A DNA stretch of 64,000 nt from Polytrichum commune. Taxonomy: Eukaryota > Streptophyta > Polytrichopsida > Polytrichales > Polytrichaceae. Made by a program: the position numbers and the translations under genes. The notes under the pieces were generated by a model that worked only from the letters and a program-made list of their open reading frames with translations, was not told the origin of the DNA and did not search any database. The DNA lies in NCBI GenBank assembly GCA_950295325.1, contig OX485803.1, forward strand, positions 12,338,001 to 12,402,000, written 5' to 3'. This document shows positions 23,154 to 34,100 of the stretch, piece after piece; the stretch's first letter is position 1, and each line of letters begins with the position of its first letter.

Positions 23154-24094
23154 TGTGCTCTTGTTGTTATTCACAATTTTGAATTAGATTTTACATTCAA
23201 AAACATTGAAGTCTCGTATTTGTTATTTTCTTTTTTACATTGTAATTTTATTTTTATTTTCTACCTATTTTTTTTGATAATATCACATTATGCGCAAATC
23301 TTCAAAATGTGACATTATCAAATATGTCACACCTTGTTTATATCACTCTTTTTGGTGAAACGGATGGTGTGACATTATCAAGGTTAGATTGTATTTTCCT
23401 TTAAGGGGTCAACAGGGTCAAACATAATATTTTCATATAAGGGGTCAATAGGGCAACCATGATAATTTGTGAATACATTAAATCAATGATCATACTCTCA
23501 TATGTTATCTCCAAAAAATGATAAAATCATGCTTTATAGATTAAAGCATAAGATTACAACTTGCCTGGGTAAATTGTATATATTTCTGAGTCACGTGTCT
23601 ATCTACAAGCATTATCATTAAATGAACTCGAAACATGTGAAAAGATGGAAAAATGTTTCAAAAATGCCTCAAGTTGGAGTTCTCGGGAGATCAAGTTTCT
23701 TGTCCACGGGTTTGAAGTTGCCCAAGAAACTTGACCTCCAAAGAACTCTCTCTCCTAGCAAAAAGTGTTGCCATGTTGGCAATCATGTCATTTTTCTATC
23801 CATGCTTGAAATTCTCCACCAAAGAAGTCTTGGCTGCAGTGTAAACCCTGACCAGTGAAATAACCATTTCGTAGCCAATCACATTGCTCCATTGCCCTAA
23901 ATTTTTTGACCGGGTGTACTTCTTCACTATAGTCCAAACCGGCCGTAAACCATGTATGTTGTGAAGAGAATCTCCATGAAAATGCTCGAGTCGAATGCGC
24001 AATCCTCGCAATTCAAAGTCGGAATTGTAAAATAAGTCGTCATTTTCAAAACAATTTATCACAATCCGTGGAGGGCCTTGAGGTAGCGATGAGG
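23154..24094. other. No gene; segment with an inverted copy near 59.2-59.6 kb
   Basis: About 23665-23955 resembles the reverse complement of about 59225-59600. Shared words include CAAGTTTCTTG, GCCCAAGAAA, GAAGTCTTGG and TAGTCCAAACCGGCC. No frame is shared convincingly, so I treat it as a dispersed repeat. Confidence 0.55.
23270..23400. repeat. Repeated TGACATTATCAA motif 3' of the transposase remnant
   Basis: GTGACATTATCAA occurs twice directly (about 23309 and 23371), with related inverted words (AATATCACATTATG). They lie 150-220 bp beyond the transposase stop and could be its subterminal or terminal repeats. No matching 5' end was found. Confidence 0.45.
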
Positions 24095-24600
24095 ATACCC
24101 AGACCTGGTTCCCAGTCCAGATACCCGGACATCTGCTCCCAGTCCAGATACCAGGCATCGATTCCCAATTCAGATACCCGGACATTGGTCCCAGTCCAGA
24201 TACCGGGCATCGATTCCCAATTCAGATACCCGGACATTGGTCCCAGTCCAGATACCGGGTATGTATTCCCAATTTAGATACCCGACATTGGTCCCCAGTC
24301 CAGATACCGGGTATGTATTCCCAATTTAGATACCCGACATTGGTCCCCAGTCCAGATACCGGGTATGGATTCCCAATTTAGATACCCGACATTGGTCCCC
24401 AGTCCAGATACCGGGTATGTATTCCCAATTTAGATACCCGACATTGGTCCCCAGTCCAGATACCGGGTATGGATTCCCAATTTAGATACCCGACATTGGT
24501 CCCCAGTCCAGATACCGGGCATCGATTTCCAATTCAGATACCCGGACCTCGATTCCCAATTCAGATACCCGGGAGTGGGTCCCCAGTCCGTGAACAAGGA
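24095..24600 (+). repeat. 52-bp minisatellite just upstream of the rubredoxin gene
   Basis: About nine units of 52 bp. Each is made of two related 26-bp halves, one with CCCAGTCCAGATACCGGG and one with CCCAATTCAGATACCCGG. Central units are nearly identical (GGGTATG, CCAATTTAG), while outer units carry GGGCATCG and CCAATTCAG. The period is not a multiple of three, so the long frames across it are repeat artefacts. It ends about 210 bp before the start codon. Confidence 0.93.
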
Positions 24601-24810
24601 TATTGGTTCCTACCCCGGATACCCGGACATCGGTTCCCGAAACCCGCCATGTCAGCACTGGAATTTATCCACCACGCTCTCTTCACAGTGACCTCAATCC
24701 TCTAGTCTCTTCTCCGCTTAAGCTTAGTTGCGGTGTTCACAACTCCATCGCTCCTTCGCATCGCATTGCCACCGACTCCATTCGAATCGATTTGCATCCG
24801 CTGCGCAGCT

Positions 24811-27742
24811 ATGGCGACCGGATTGCTGGCCATGCAGGCGCCAGGCGCGCCCACGAGCGTGCAGGCCACAGTCGCCTCACCCGCGGGGCTGCGACGGCCC
24901 AGCAGCCGCACGGCACTCAAGAGCGCTTTCCAGAGCGGGAGCGGGGCGTTCGCGGACAAGGCTGCGGCAGCGGTAGCGGGAGGACTGGCCGCGCCCTCCA
25001 GACTCTCCATGCGAGCTGCAGCCAAGAATGCCGCCTACATTTGCAAAGATTGCGGGTACGTACCAGCTAACGCAATTGGACTCAGCTCCTTCTCCAATTT
25101 GGACTAATTTGGTCTTGGGTTGGTTTCTGTGGTTCTGGATTGAGAGCTGTGGGCTAATTTGGTGTTGGGGTTTCCAGGTACATCTACAATGAGCGCAAGG
25201 CATTCGAGTCGTTGTCGGCCGATTACTCGTGTCCAGGTTGGTTTTCTAATTTTCCTCAGCATTGTGGATTAACTGCCATTCTTAAGTGTTTAGACATGGA
25301 GTAGTAGATTTTATGGAAATGTGTGTTTGTGCTTGGAAGTTTCTAAGCTGTCAGAAGAGAATTGAGGCCTAATGAAGAGCTTGGCTATGGAGGATTTCTG
25401 AAATTGTGGAATTGCCGTTTCATAGTGTGTAGACAGCGATGAGTAGATTGAATAGCAATTTCTGGTTGTGCTTGTAAAATTCTAAGCTTTAAGAAGAGAA
25501 TTAAGGTTTAGTGAAGGAATTTTTCCATTCCGAATTACCATTCTTTAGTGTTTAGATATTGATTAGCAGATCGAATAGCAATGTGTGGTCGTGCTTGTAA
25601 GTTTCTAAGCCGGAAGAAGAGAATTGTGATTCACTGAAGAAATTGGCCATGGAAGTTTCGTGAAATTGTGGATTAATTTCCATTCTTCAGTGTTTAGACA
25701 TCGAATAGTAGATTGAATAGAAACGTGCGGTCTCGCTTGCGATACCTGGAAGAAGAGAAGTGAGGTTTAGTGAAGAAATTGGCTATGGAAGTTTCGTGAA
25801 ATTGTGGAATTCGAATTGCCATTCTTTAGTGTTTAGCCATCGACTAGTAGATCGAGTAGCAATGTGTCGTCGCGTTTGTAAGTTTGTAAGCTGAAAGAGG
25901 AAAATTAAGGCTCAGTAAAGATATTTTTCCATGAGAGTTCTCTGAAACTTGAAGCTCTTAATGCCAGAAGGACAGTGCCTGAGCTGTGACATTTGGGATG
26001 GAAGAGATAACTAGGGCATTGGAAGGATGTGTTATAGATGACTTGATCTGGGTGCAAAGTATGAAGTCATCCATCCTCAGAAGGACTTTGGCTTGCCAAT
26101 TTATGAGGCCTGGAATTAAGATACAGCTGGTCTGAATGGCACTCTAAATTGGTATTGGCAATGTTCCGAGGGGAAGAATCGAACGTTGTGAATGTAGTAG
26201 GATTTTTTTCTGTAGGGGTACCACATTTCTTGTACTGGCTGCTGTGAGGAAGAGTATTTGCTATCAGAAGGTAGGGCACCACAACAATTATGCAACGACC
26301 TAGGTAATGGATGTGAGGAGCCTTGCTACAGGCTGTAGCAGGCGCCCGCACTGCAGTAGCGGTGAGGTAAGTATGGGTGATTATTAGAACCCATGGTGAG
26401 GTGAGCGACATGTGTCCATAACCGGGGACGTAGTGCTCATGCCATGGTCATCAAATACCAGTGATGATGTGCCTCCTCGTATCCATTCAAAATTATTCAC
26501 TCAGCCAAATCACTTCACCTGATCATTATGAACTAGGTTATGGATGTGAGGAGCCTTGCTACAGGCTACAGGAGACGCCCTTGCTGCAGTAGCAGTGAGG
26601 TAGGTATGGTTGCTTATTAGAACCTATGGTAAGGTGAGCGACATGTGTCCATAACCGGGGACATAGTGCTCATGCCATGGTCATCAGATACAAGTGATGA
26701 TGTACCTCCTCGTATCCAATCAAAATTATTCATTCAGCCAAATCACTTCACCTGATCATTATGAACTAGGTAATGGATGTGAGGAGCCCTACCACGGGTA
26801 TAAGTAAGCGTCCAATCTATCGAGCCGCGGTAGCGACGAGGTAGGTTTCAGGTCATGCCATACGCCATGCCTCCTTGTATCTAATCCAGAATAGTTACGT
26901 AAGAAATATTGATTGCCTAACCACTACGGTGGCGCAAGTCGGATGTGGCCTAGGCTTTAGCCAGTTAATCCACAATTGGCAGTGTAGGTAGGATTGGAAA
27001 CTAATGTAAGTGCCTTGTCAATTGACTGGGTGGGACAGTTTGCGCTGCACCCAAGAGGAGGTTCAAGCCCTACGATGCACCCGTATCTCGGAATGCCAAT
27101 GATTTGTCTGTGCGAAAGGCCCGCAAGGAGGACTTGAAGAAGGCTGATGCAGCTGTGGGGTAAGGATTTCACTATTTGCGAACTTTTTTTTCTGCACTTT
27201 CTGACCCTATTTTGGAACAACATCGAAGAGTTATTCTTTTAGTTCAACCGGAATTTTGGTCAGGAGTTGGTTGTTTTGCATACAAATCTTTCTATAATTA
27301 GGAAGTGTTTGGTGCTGCTTGGAGTCGGTGTGAAGGTTTGAATGAAGAACATTTTATATTGGTTCATTGGGGGTCTATGTCATTTGAGCATGTGGATGTT
27401 GATACACACCTGTGTGTACATTGTAGCCACAAAGGGTTTTAAATAATAGCCCAATTGCATAACCCGTGTGACAAATACCTGGATGTGCTGACCAACAGAA
27501 ACGTCTGGAATCAAAGCCTAGAAAGGTTTTGCCAGCAATTTCTGTATGGCCCTGTCGCAACTGCCATATTTTCTTATGAGAGTGTATACATCATGTATTA
27601 CCTATTGAATTCTTGATCTCCAGAAATTTGACATGTTTTGTGTGCTTGATGTTGTTCTTGCAGGCAAGTACTGCCAATCGCGATTGCAGTCGGTGTTGTC
27701 GCCCTTGTGGGAACATTCATCTATTTGAATAGCACCTTGTAG
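24811..27742 (+). CDS. RBD1: Plastid membrane-anchored rubredoxin (RBD1-like), four exons
   Basis: Exons 24811-25055, 25178-25236, 27039-27159 and 27664-27742, all GT-AG, give 167 residues. Residues 1 to about 70 are Ala/Ser/Arg-rich without acidic clusters, a typical plastid transit peptide. The rubredoxin fold has both iron-binding pairs: C78-K-D-C81-GYIY and C100-P-V-C103-AAPKRRF. Residues 145-162 (LPIAIAVGVVALVGTFIY) form one membrane segment, leaving a five-residue tail. This order (transit peptide, rubredoxin, C-terminal anchor, no PDZ domain) matches thylakoid RBD1, needed for photosystem II assembly; ENH1, which has a PDZ domain, fits less well. Exon 1 is much richer in GC than its surroundings. 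Intron 2 (1.8 kb) holds two repeat arrays. The motif cysteines are split across exons, and the frame closes at every junction. Confidence 0.93.
25255..25930 (+). repeat. Degenerate tandem array, about 140-bp units, in rubredoxin intron 2
   Basis: About five units, each containing GAAGAGAATTGAGGTTTAGT, TGAAATTGTGGA, CATTCTTTAGTGTTTAGACA and GTGCTTGTAAGTTTCTAAGC variants. The first GAAGAGAATT words fall near 25355, 25494, 25617, 25753 and 25898. Confidence 0.85.
26290..26900 (+). repeat. Tandem array, about 240-bp units, in rubredoxin intron 2 (dispersed family)
   Basis: Two full units and one partial share TAATGGATGTGAGGAGCC, GTGTCCATAACCGGGGAC, GTGCTCATGCCATGGTCATC and GTGCCTCCTCGTATCCA. Related single copies occur near 43808-43985 and possibly 56515-56640, so the monomer is a dispersed element that amplified here. 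No tRNA-like A and B boxes could be assigned. Confidence 0.82.
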
Positions 27743-29872
27743 TTATCCCTCTCAAAATATCTGTTTCTTCCCCTCTTACTGTATAATTCTTGACAAGTAG
27801 GTGAAAAGGATTTGACGGATTCAACTCATTATTTTGTCTTTGCAGTAACCCATCCATGGGGATGTTATCTAGTGTAGGCAACAAATTTACCAATCTGAAT
27901 GTATCGCAGCAGTAGTCTTTCCAGGGATATAATACATTGCTGACGCAGAGCTTGATTGTCCGAAAAGTACATACCCAACTGAATGTAGAAGTATATTTAT
28001 ACACTCCAACGAACAAGTGTATACGGAGAATTACTGCAATGCATCTCTCAGGAATGCAATGCACCTCATCGTCTCCATCTTGGGAATCTGAGCAGGCCCT
28101 GGTATGTCACATGTTCAGGTCAGATTGGGCACATCTCTGCCTTTAATTTCCCTGTCACCTTTTAAGTGGCTCTAAACAATCACATGTAGGACTTTGTTGC
28201 CCAAACAATGAATGTGCACATAACCCAATCTGCAAGTAGAGTAAATGGGGTGCAGTATGCAACAAGTGTATACTTTGTACACAGGTCACAACTGCTGGAT
28301 GTTGGTTGATGGCTGAAGTAACATGTGGCATTTCAGAAAGTTGTGGCATTTTACAGGTCCGTCTGGCAATTCCAAAATCAGGGCATTACTCTTTGAACCC
28401 TACATGATTGTCAGTCTTCTTTAACACCCCTGACTTCCTGTTAGATCAGTTGGCAAGCACATGCATATACTTTTCACCTATTAATTACATGGGCTTATAT
28501 GGCGATACTGGGTGTACTTTTTTTATTACAAGCTATGTCCGCTATCGTCATAGCTTTCGCGATTTGTTGCAAAAGAGCTGCACAAATTCCTTCCGCGTTG
28601 AGTAAAGTTTGCAAGAGGCTCATTCTGACTTCATGTCTGCCTTGTTTTCTGACGTGTCTTGTGAAGAAGAGGGCGGCTGGTTGCTTTCTGTGTTTTGGAT
28701 TTTAACCACTTTGTCCATCTTTGGATGTGTGTTGACCATTAAAATATAGGGGCATACATTACAAGCCCATCTTCATGTTGGATTCTCAAATCTTGGAGGT
28801 GCATATAGTATAGCATCCTTAATGCAGACCGTAGCTTCTCTTCATGGAAACAAAGAATATGTTCATGCATTTAATTGCCTTATTGGACGCATTTTTGCAC
28901 AGTCGAAGTACTCATGCGAAAGAGCTTTTTCTTAACTTGAAGGTTGTCCACATGTGGTTCAGGAATATTAATTGTTTCTTGCTTCCATTGATGTTAGAGC
29001 ACTGTCAGTTCACTGGACCTATCTGTGATCAGATAACATTTTTTACATATACCAATGTCCGTCACTTTATTGGTATGAGGACTCGCTCTCTATTTGCAGA
29101 TTGTTTATGGTAAAGAACTGTCACTAGAAGGATTCTGGGAACTTGGCCGTAACGCTAGTCTCCATGAATGATATTGGACAAGGCACAGATATCAATGCCT
29201 CAAGGTGAATGTGCACAAAACACACATGAGGAGGTTCAAATCAGTGTTGGACTGGTATCGTCGATTTTTCATATCATTTGGGTATCTGTAATGAGGATTT
29301 TGTATTTGTTGATGGGTATTGATATGGGTATGGGTATTTGATGGCAATTTTGTTTTCAATATCATTTGTGTCTATATACCATGCAAGAAGTATCATACCT
29401 AGGTAAAATCATCCTAGTATCAATATGGTTTAGAATGGTATTGATCCAAATAATAACTCGGGTATACAAAGATTCTCACATTGACATATCAATATTTGAC
29501 TAGTATTACAATTTTGATATCCACTGGTAGGTTCTTTGATACTACTATTGATGTAGATTATTGATACCATGCATTCACTTATATATTGGTCCAACAATGA
29601 TTTAAACGTTCAAACTAGTGTTGGTTTGGTATATAGGTGAATGCAGTATATACTTACTAACATTAATTAACCCATATATATTAAACATCACATAGTCCAC
29701 CTACCCAAAATATGTTAAGGCCCCTCCCCCTATGTCACTAGTAGGGAAGGGGGTATATACGACGTGGCAATCTAACACAAAGTGTCCAAAATGAATCAGA
29801 TTATTATGAGTTATATTCTTTGAATGAAAAAATGTTGAATAAATTCCTTCTTGGTAAGTGATCGTGGATTAC
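27743..29872. other. 3' flank of the rubredoxin gene; no further gene seen
   Basis: The first part probably includes the 3'UTR. Several small frames (for example + 28499-28705, hydrophobic) have no recognised domain or splice support. From about 29270 to 29620 the sequence is rich in GGTAT/TGGTAT words. Confidence 0.4.
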
Positions 29873-30094
29873 ATATGTAATAAAGGCCTATTTATTTCAT
29901 GATTTACATTTTGTGTATGTAGTGGAGACATTTATCACATTAAATTGAAAAGCTTAATATAAATACATGAGTCTATTTTCTAGCATATTGTTACTACGTG
30001 TACGTTTGTTTTTCTCTTAAAAGTCTCGTACAAGTGGCTTTTATTTCATAGTCACCCATGCACATTATTTAGGTTTCTAATGAGGAGTCCACCC
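29873..30094 (+). repeat. Dispersed direct repeat, about 220 bp (copy A)
   Basis: Shares order and strand with 39382-39605: AAAGGCCTATTTATTTCATG, TTGTGTATGTAGTGGAGACA, CATTAAATTGAAAA.CTTA and CCCATGCACATTATTTAG, ending in GAGTCCACCCCC. No coding frame. Confidence 0.8.
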
Positions 30095-30750
30095 CCCGGG
30101 ACCTATTACCAATTACACTAATATGTCCTAGGGGCTGCATCTTGCATTAAAACCAATTACCACACACATTTGCACATACTCTAAAACGGTCCATTATATA
30201 CAAGTTTTTCTTTTCCTAAAACTAAGCAATAGATATACATTTTCAATGATAAAAATACAAGTGACAACATGCATGTATAGAGAAATTTACATTCATATAT
30301 GGTCATAATGCAAAACCCTTGCATTCATCAATAAAGTTGTTGAAGACAGTTTCATCCTCCGGATGTAACTCATCAACATCTAAGTTTGCAATCTATGTCA
30401 TAAAAGCTAATGCAATTTGTGTTTCTAAGTCTATTTTTAAATGACCAATGAGATCGTATGTCCATCAACACAAGCCAATATTTAAAAAAAACTTATGTTA
30501 TAAAGTCTAGTGACACTACCATACAAGTACAAGTGTTGTATATCCATACATGTACATGACTACAAGCTATTATTTTTGTAGTATATGTACAGTTAGTACG
30601 GAAAAGTTCAATTTAATACCCCTTTTGCACCCACGAATAGTCGTACATGTTTAGTACAGTGCAACCCTGGGAAATATGTCCATTAGTGTGACCCACACTT
30701 ATCGTGAATCCTCCGCACTCTGCTTTACATGTGAGCATTGTACACCACAC
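30095..30750. other. No gene recognised
   Basis: AT-rich sequence between a dispersed repeat and a MITE. No feature could be supported. Confidence 0.45.
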
Positions 30751-31126
30751 TACACTAAATATGATATTTAGTGTCACCAATTCTAATTGTCTTGCTCAAT
30801 ACTAATTGTAAACCGCGGTATAGTGTCACCAACACTAAGCGTTAACCCAACATTATTTGTCAGTCCTTGTAAATTTTGGGGGGGATTATAGATTTACAGT
30901 GTTGCAATTACTGTCACTTACTAAGTGATTTTTCATCCAAATTTCAATCATCCATGATAGTATTTCATCACAAGCTACTGACAAGAGAAGGTAGGGTTTT
31001 GGCCAATGGATGAACTCATCCATCATCCATGATAGTATTCGCAAACTTATTCATAAAAAATGTCATCCGAAAGGTTACCAGAGTGACATTAAATACCATA
31101 TAACACTAAATATCACATTTAGTGTA
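30751..31126 (-). mobile_element. MITE, ACACTAAAT family, 376 bp (copy 2)
   Basis: The left end is TACACTAAATATGATATTTA followed by GTGT. The right end, reverse complemented, is TACACTAAATGTGATATTTA followed by GTGT, giving a 24-bp inverted repeat with one mismatch. The terminal repeat is itself quasi-palindromic. The outermost TA could be the target duplication. The interior aligns in inverse orientation with 2234-2615. No coding capacity. Confidence 0.88.
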
Positions 31127-34100
31127 CCTAATCGGAGATATGTACACTAACCGATGCTGAAAACACACATTATGACATGGCGGACAATGGTGTATCAATA
31201 ACTATATGTTTTAATCAGCAACATTTCACCCAATGTCTTGATATTTGTTACCCACAATAATGATGTGAGAATTTATTATCAATGTAGCCCACTCCACATG
31301 GTAGGCCACACTAATTATCCACACACACTTTTGACTTATGACCATGCTTAGTGTCTCCACCACACCACTACATATATATGTGAGTCCAAGGGTGCATCCT
31401 CCATTGAGAAGTGAATTGGAATGCTTAAGGTAGACGGGGGTGCTAAATCCAACACCTCACTTAAAAGCAACACCTATAAACACCTCCCAATCACCAGCAC
31501 TCTACTACTTTGAATCGTTCCCCATGGAAAAGGAGTGTCAGGACCCACAAAGTGAAAGGTTTGGATGCTATTAGTGGCGTCATCACATACTGGTCTCCAT
31601 TACCTTCATGTAGGGTACATAATGGGCTCCACTCTATATTAGGTTTGTTCAAGGTGGCTTGTCAATGCCTATTCTAGCCATTCTATTTATGGGGGAATCA
31701 GGCCCGCAAAGCCAAGGGGGTCTGATATTGGAACAAAGGGGGTCAGTTTTGGGATGCAAGGGGATGGTTCTACAACCGAACTGGGTAGGATCATGGAGGT
31801 GGCCATGTTGGGCTTTGATCTAGCTTGGGTCTAGAGTAGAGATGCCCATAACCAATCGCTTAAGAGAATTTGTGCCAAATTTGGAGATATATAAGGCAGT
31901 GCAATTTTGTCCTGTATAGGAAGATAGAAATCAAGAGGACTGGAAGTTTTATTCCTTGAATTGGAATTATTGTGGATTTTTGAAGCCAAAAGTTGGCCCA
32001 CACACATTACCAATGTCTAAAGTTTGCCATAACCGCTAATTTTATTACTCATTCCTCCTCACTTTAGCACTCAAAACTAGGACGTGTGTTAGGGCACTAT
32101 TAGTTCTAGCCCGATCAAAATTCAGCCCTAGCATGATCGGAAATTTAATCCCAATGTAATCAAAATTACGGTACCTTATCGAATGCTGATGGGATCCTAC
32201 CTCTACTATAATATCCAACTATGTTGTGTTGGTTCTAGGCAATGAAGGTGGGAGGTCCTCATCATATGCAAGGTCATCATACATGGAGCCTAGAGATTGG
32301 TTGAAGAAAACTAGTGATTTTGACTTCGAATATTCATCAAATATTCAATTGAGGCTAAAACAATTTTTTCTTTCTTCATACCTATGTTTAGCCCAAAGGC
32401 TTATTTATATATATAGATATAGATATATCTGTGTGTGTGTTTTTATTTAATAGCAACCACATAGCCATATGTATGTGCAATAGCTTCAAATGTTGGTTTA
32501 AGCACCCCTCTACCTTACGTCGTCATAACGCTAAAGGTTTAACTATGAAAGTCCTCCTAAGAAATGCACTTACACACTTAGAAGAAGATGATAGCACGGT
32601 GGCATCAACATTTCTTGATGGAAATGCATCCTAATCAACTTGAAGTGACCCCCTAGATTAGAGGGAGACGGTGTGGAATCATGAACATAGGGAATACACA
32701 AACATGTAGTTGGTCATGTTTGTGCTTAGTTTGTGATAGGTGTTATGAAGGAAAGATTTGGATTGGTGTCATGAGAATGCCATGGTTTGACATCATTAGA
32801 AACTTTGTATAATGGACATACAATCAATTTCGCATGGGATGTAATCTCAAATTTATATGCCACCTTTTACCATTTTCACAAAGAATCCGGTCCCTTAAAC
32901 CCAGCCTCCTTTGGACCAGTTACCATTTTGGTACATGCTTGACAATGAACCATGTTCCTTAAACCTCGGAGGTGTCGTAAATACATGCCCTCTATAAGTT
33001 CATGCTTAGTTATTTCTTTAAATTGAGATTCATCTATTAAAGTCGGCATTGTCATTGAGATTGTTGAGCTCTTTCTTGATAGAAGAAAGAATACGGATCT
33101 CAACACCAACTTTTAGTTTCCAATTACAAGTACAATAGGAAATGCAATGTCTCTAGAAACACTGAGAAACATACGAGCGGTGCATGCACAACCACAACGA
33201 AACCCAAACCCTAAACTTAGACTTTTGTTTCGAGATACCATTTGAAACGAACGTTTATGTTCATTTTTGTTCGTTTTGAAACATGTTTCATTGCAACTAT
33301 GACTAGGGTGATAGGTGGGCAACAAGCCGAAATGAAGAGCCATTATTTATGGCTACCCAGCTAGTATTCTATGTTGCGACACGCACAGTAGATGTTGGTT
33401 GCCACGCGGGGCCCAGCGCCGACGGCCACCACATAGTCGATGATTTCAAGAAGTAAATGTACTAGTAATGTGAGCCTAGGGTTGGACAAGTACCAGTGTA
33501 GTGTCATGTAGTGAACGATACTCGTGCTAACTATCATCCGTTTTGAAAATGAGTCCTAAAATAAATGGGGCAGTATGTTCATTTAATTTCCGGCCCCACA
33601 TAGCAAGAGCCTACTGCTAATGCTATATTTGAGCATAGGACATAAGAGCATTGCTACCTTAACTCAATGTCCCAAAGGTGGATAACTTTGCAAGGAGGAA
33701 GCCGCGCTTGAGATATTACTTGTGAGACAAACAAGATGTGGATATCACTGACCTTGACATATTATGCATGCCACAAAACTTGACTATGTGCACCTTTCAC
33801 ACATGTTAATGTGGCCCACTATAACTTTGACATACCCCGAGATTTTGGTCGATGCAACATTTCTTGACCCGCTCCAATTTTGAGCCCACGATATCATATG
33901 CTCAAATTTAAGAACACAAAATGAACGCTTTCTATACCATGAATTGTTGTGGGTTGCAACATATACTATAAACATTAGATTGCTATTATACCAAAACATC
34001 AACTTTTTTTGTCAATAGTCTAGATTTGAAGATGGATTGTTTGTTAATACATATATAACCCTAATCATCAACCTAGACACAAAATACAGCCGGCCACGCT

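Noticed and set aside
24068-24705. Long open frames rich in Pro/Ser/Asp
   Set aside because: They follow a 52-bp repeat whose period is not a multiple of three. All frames are open for compositional reasons.
26290-26900. tRNA-derived SINE
   Set aside because: The array is clearly repetitive, but I could not place A and B box promoters or a tail with any confidence.
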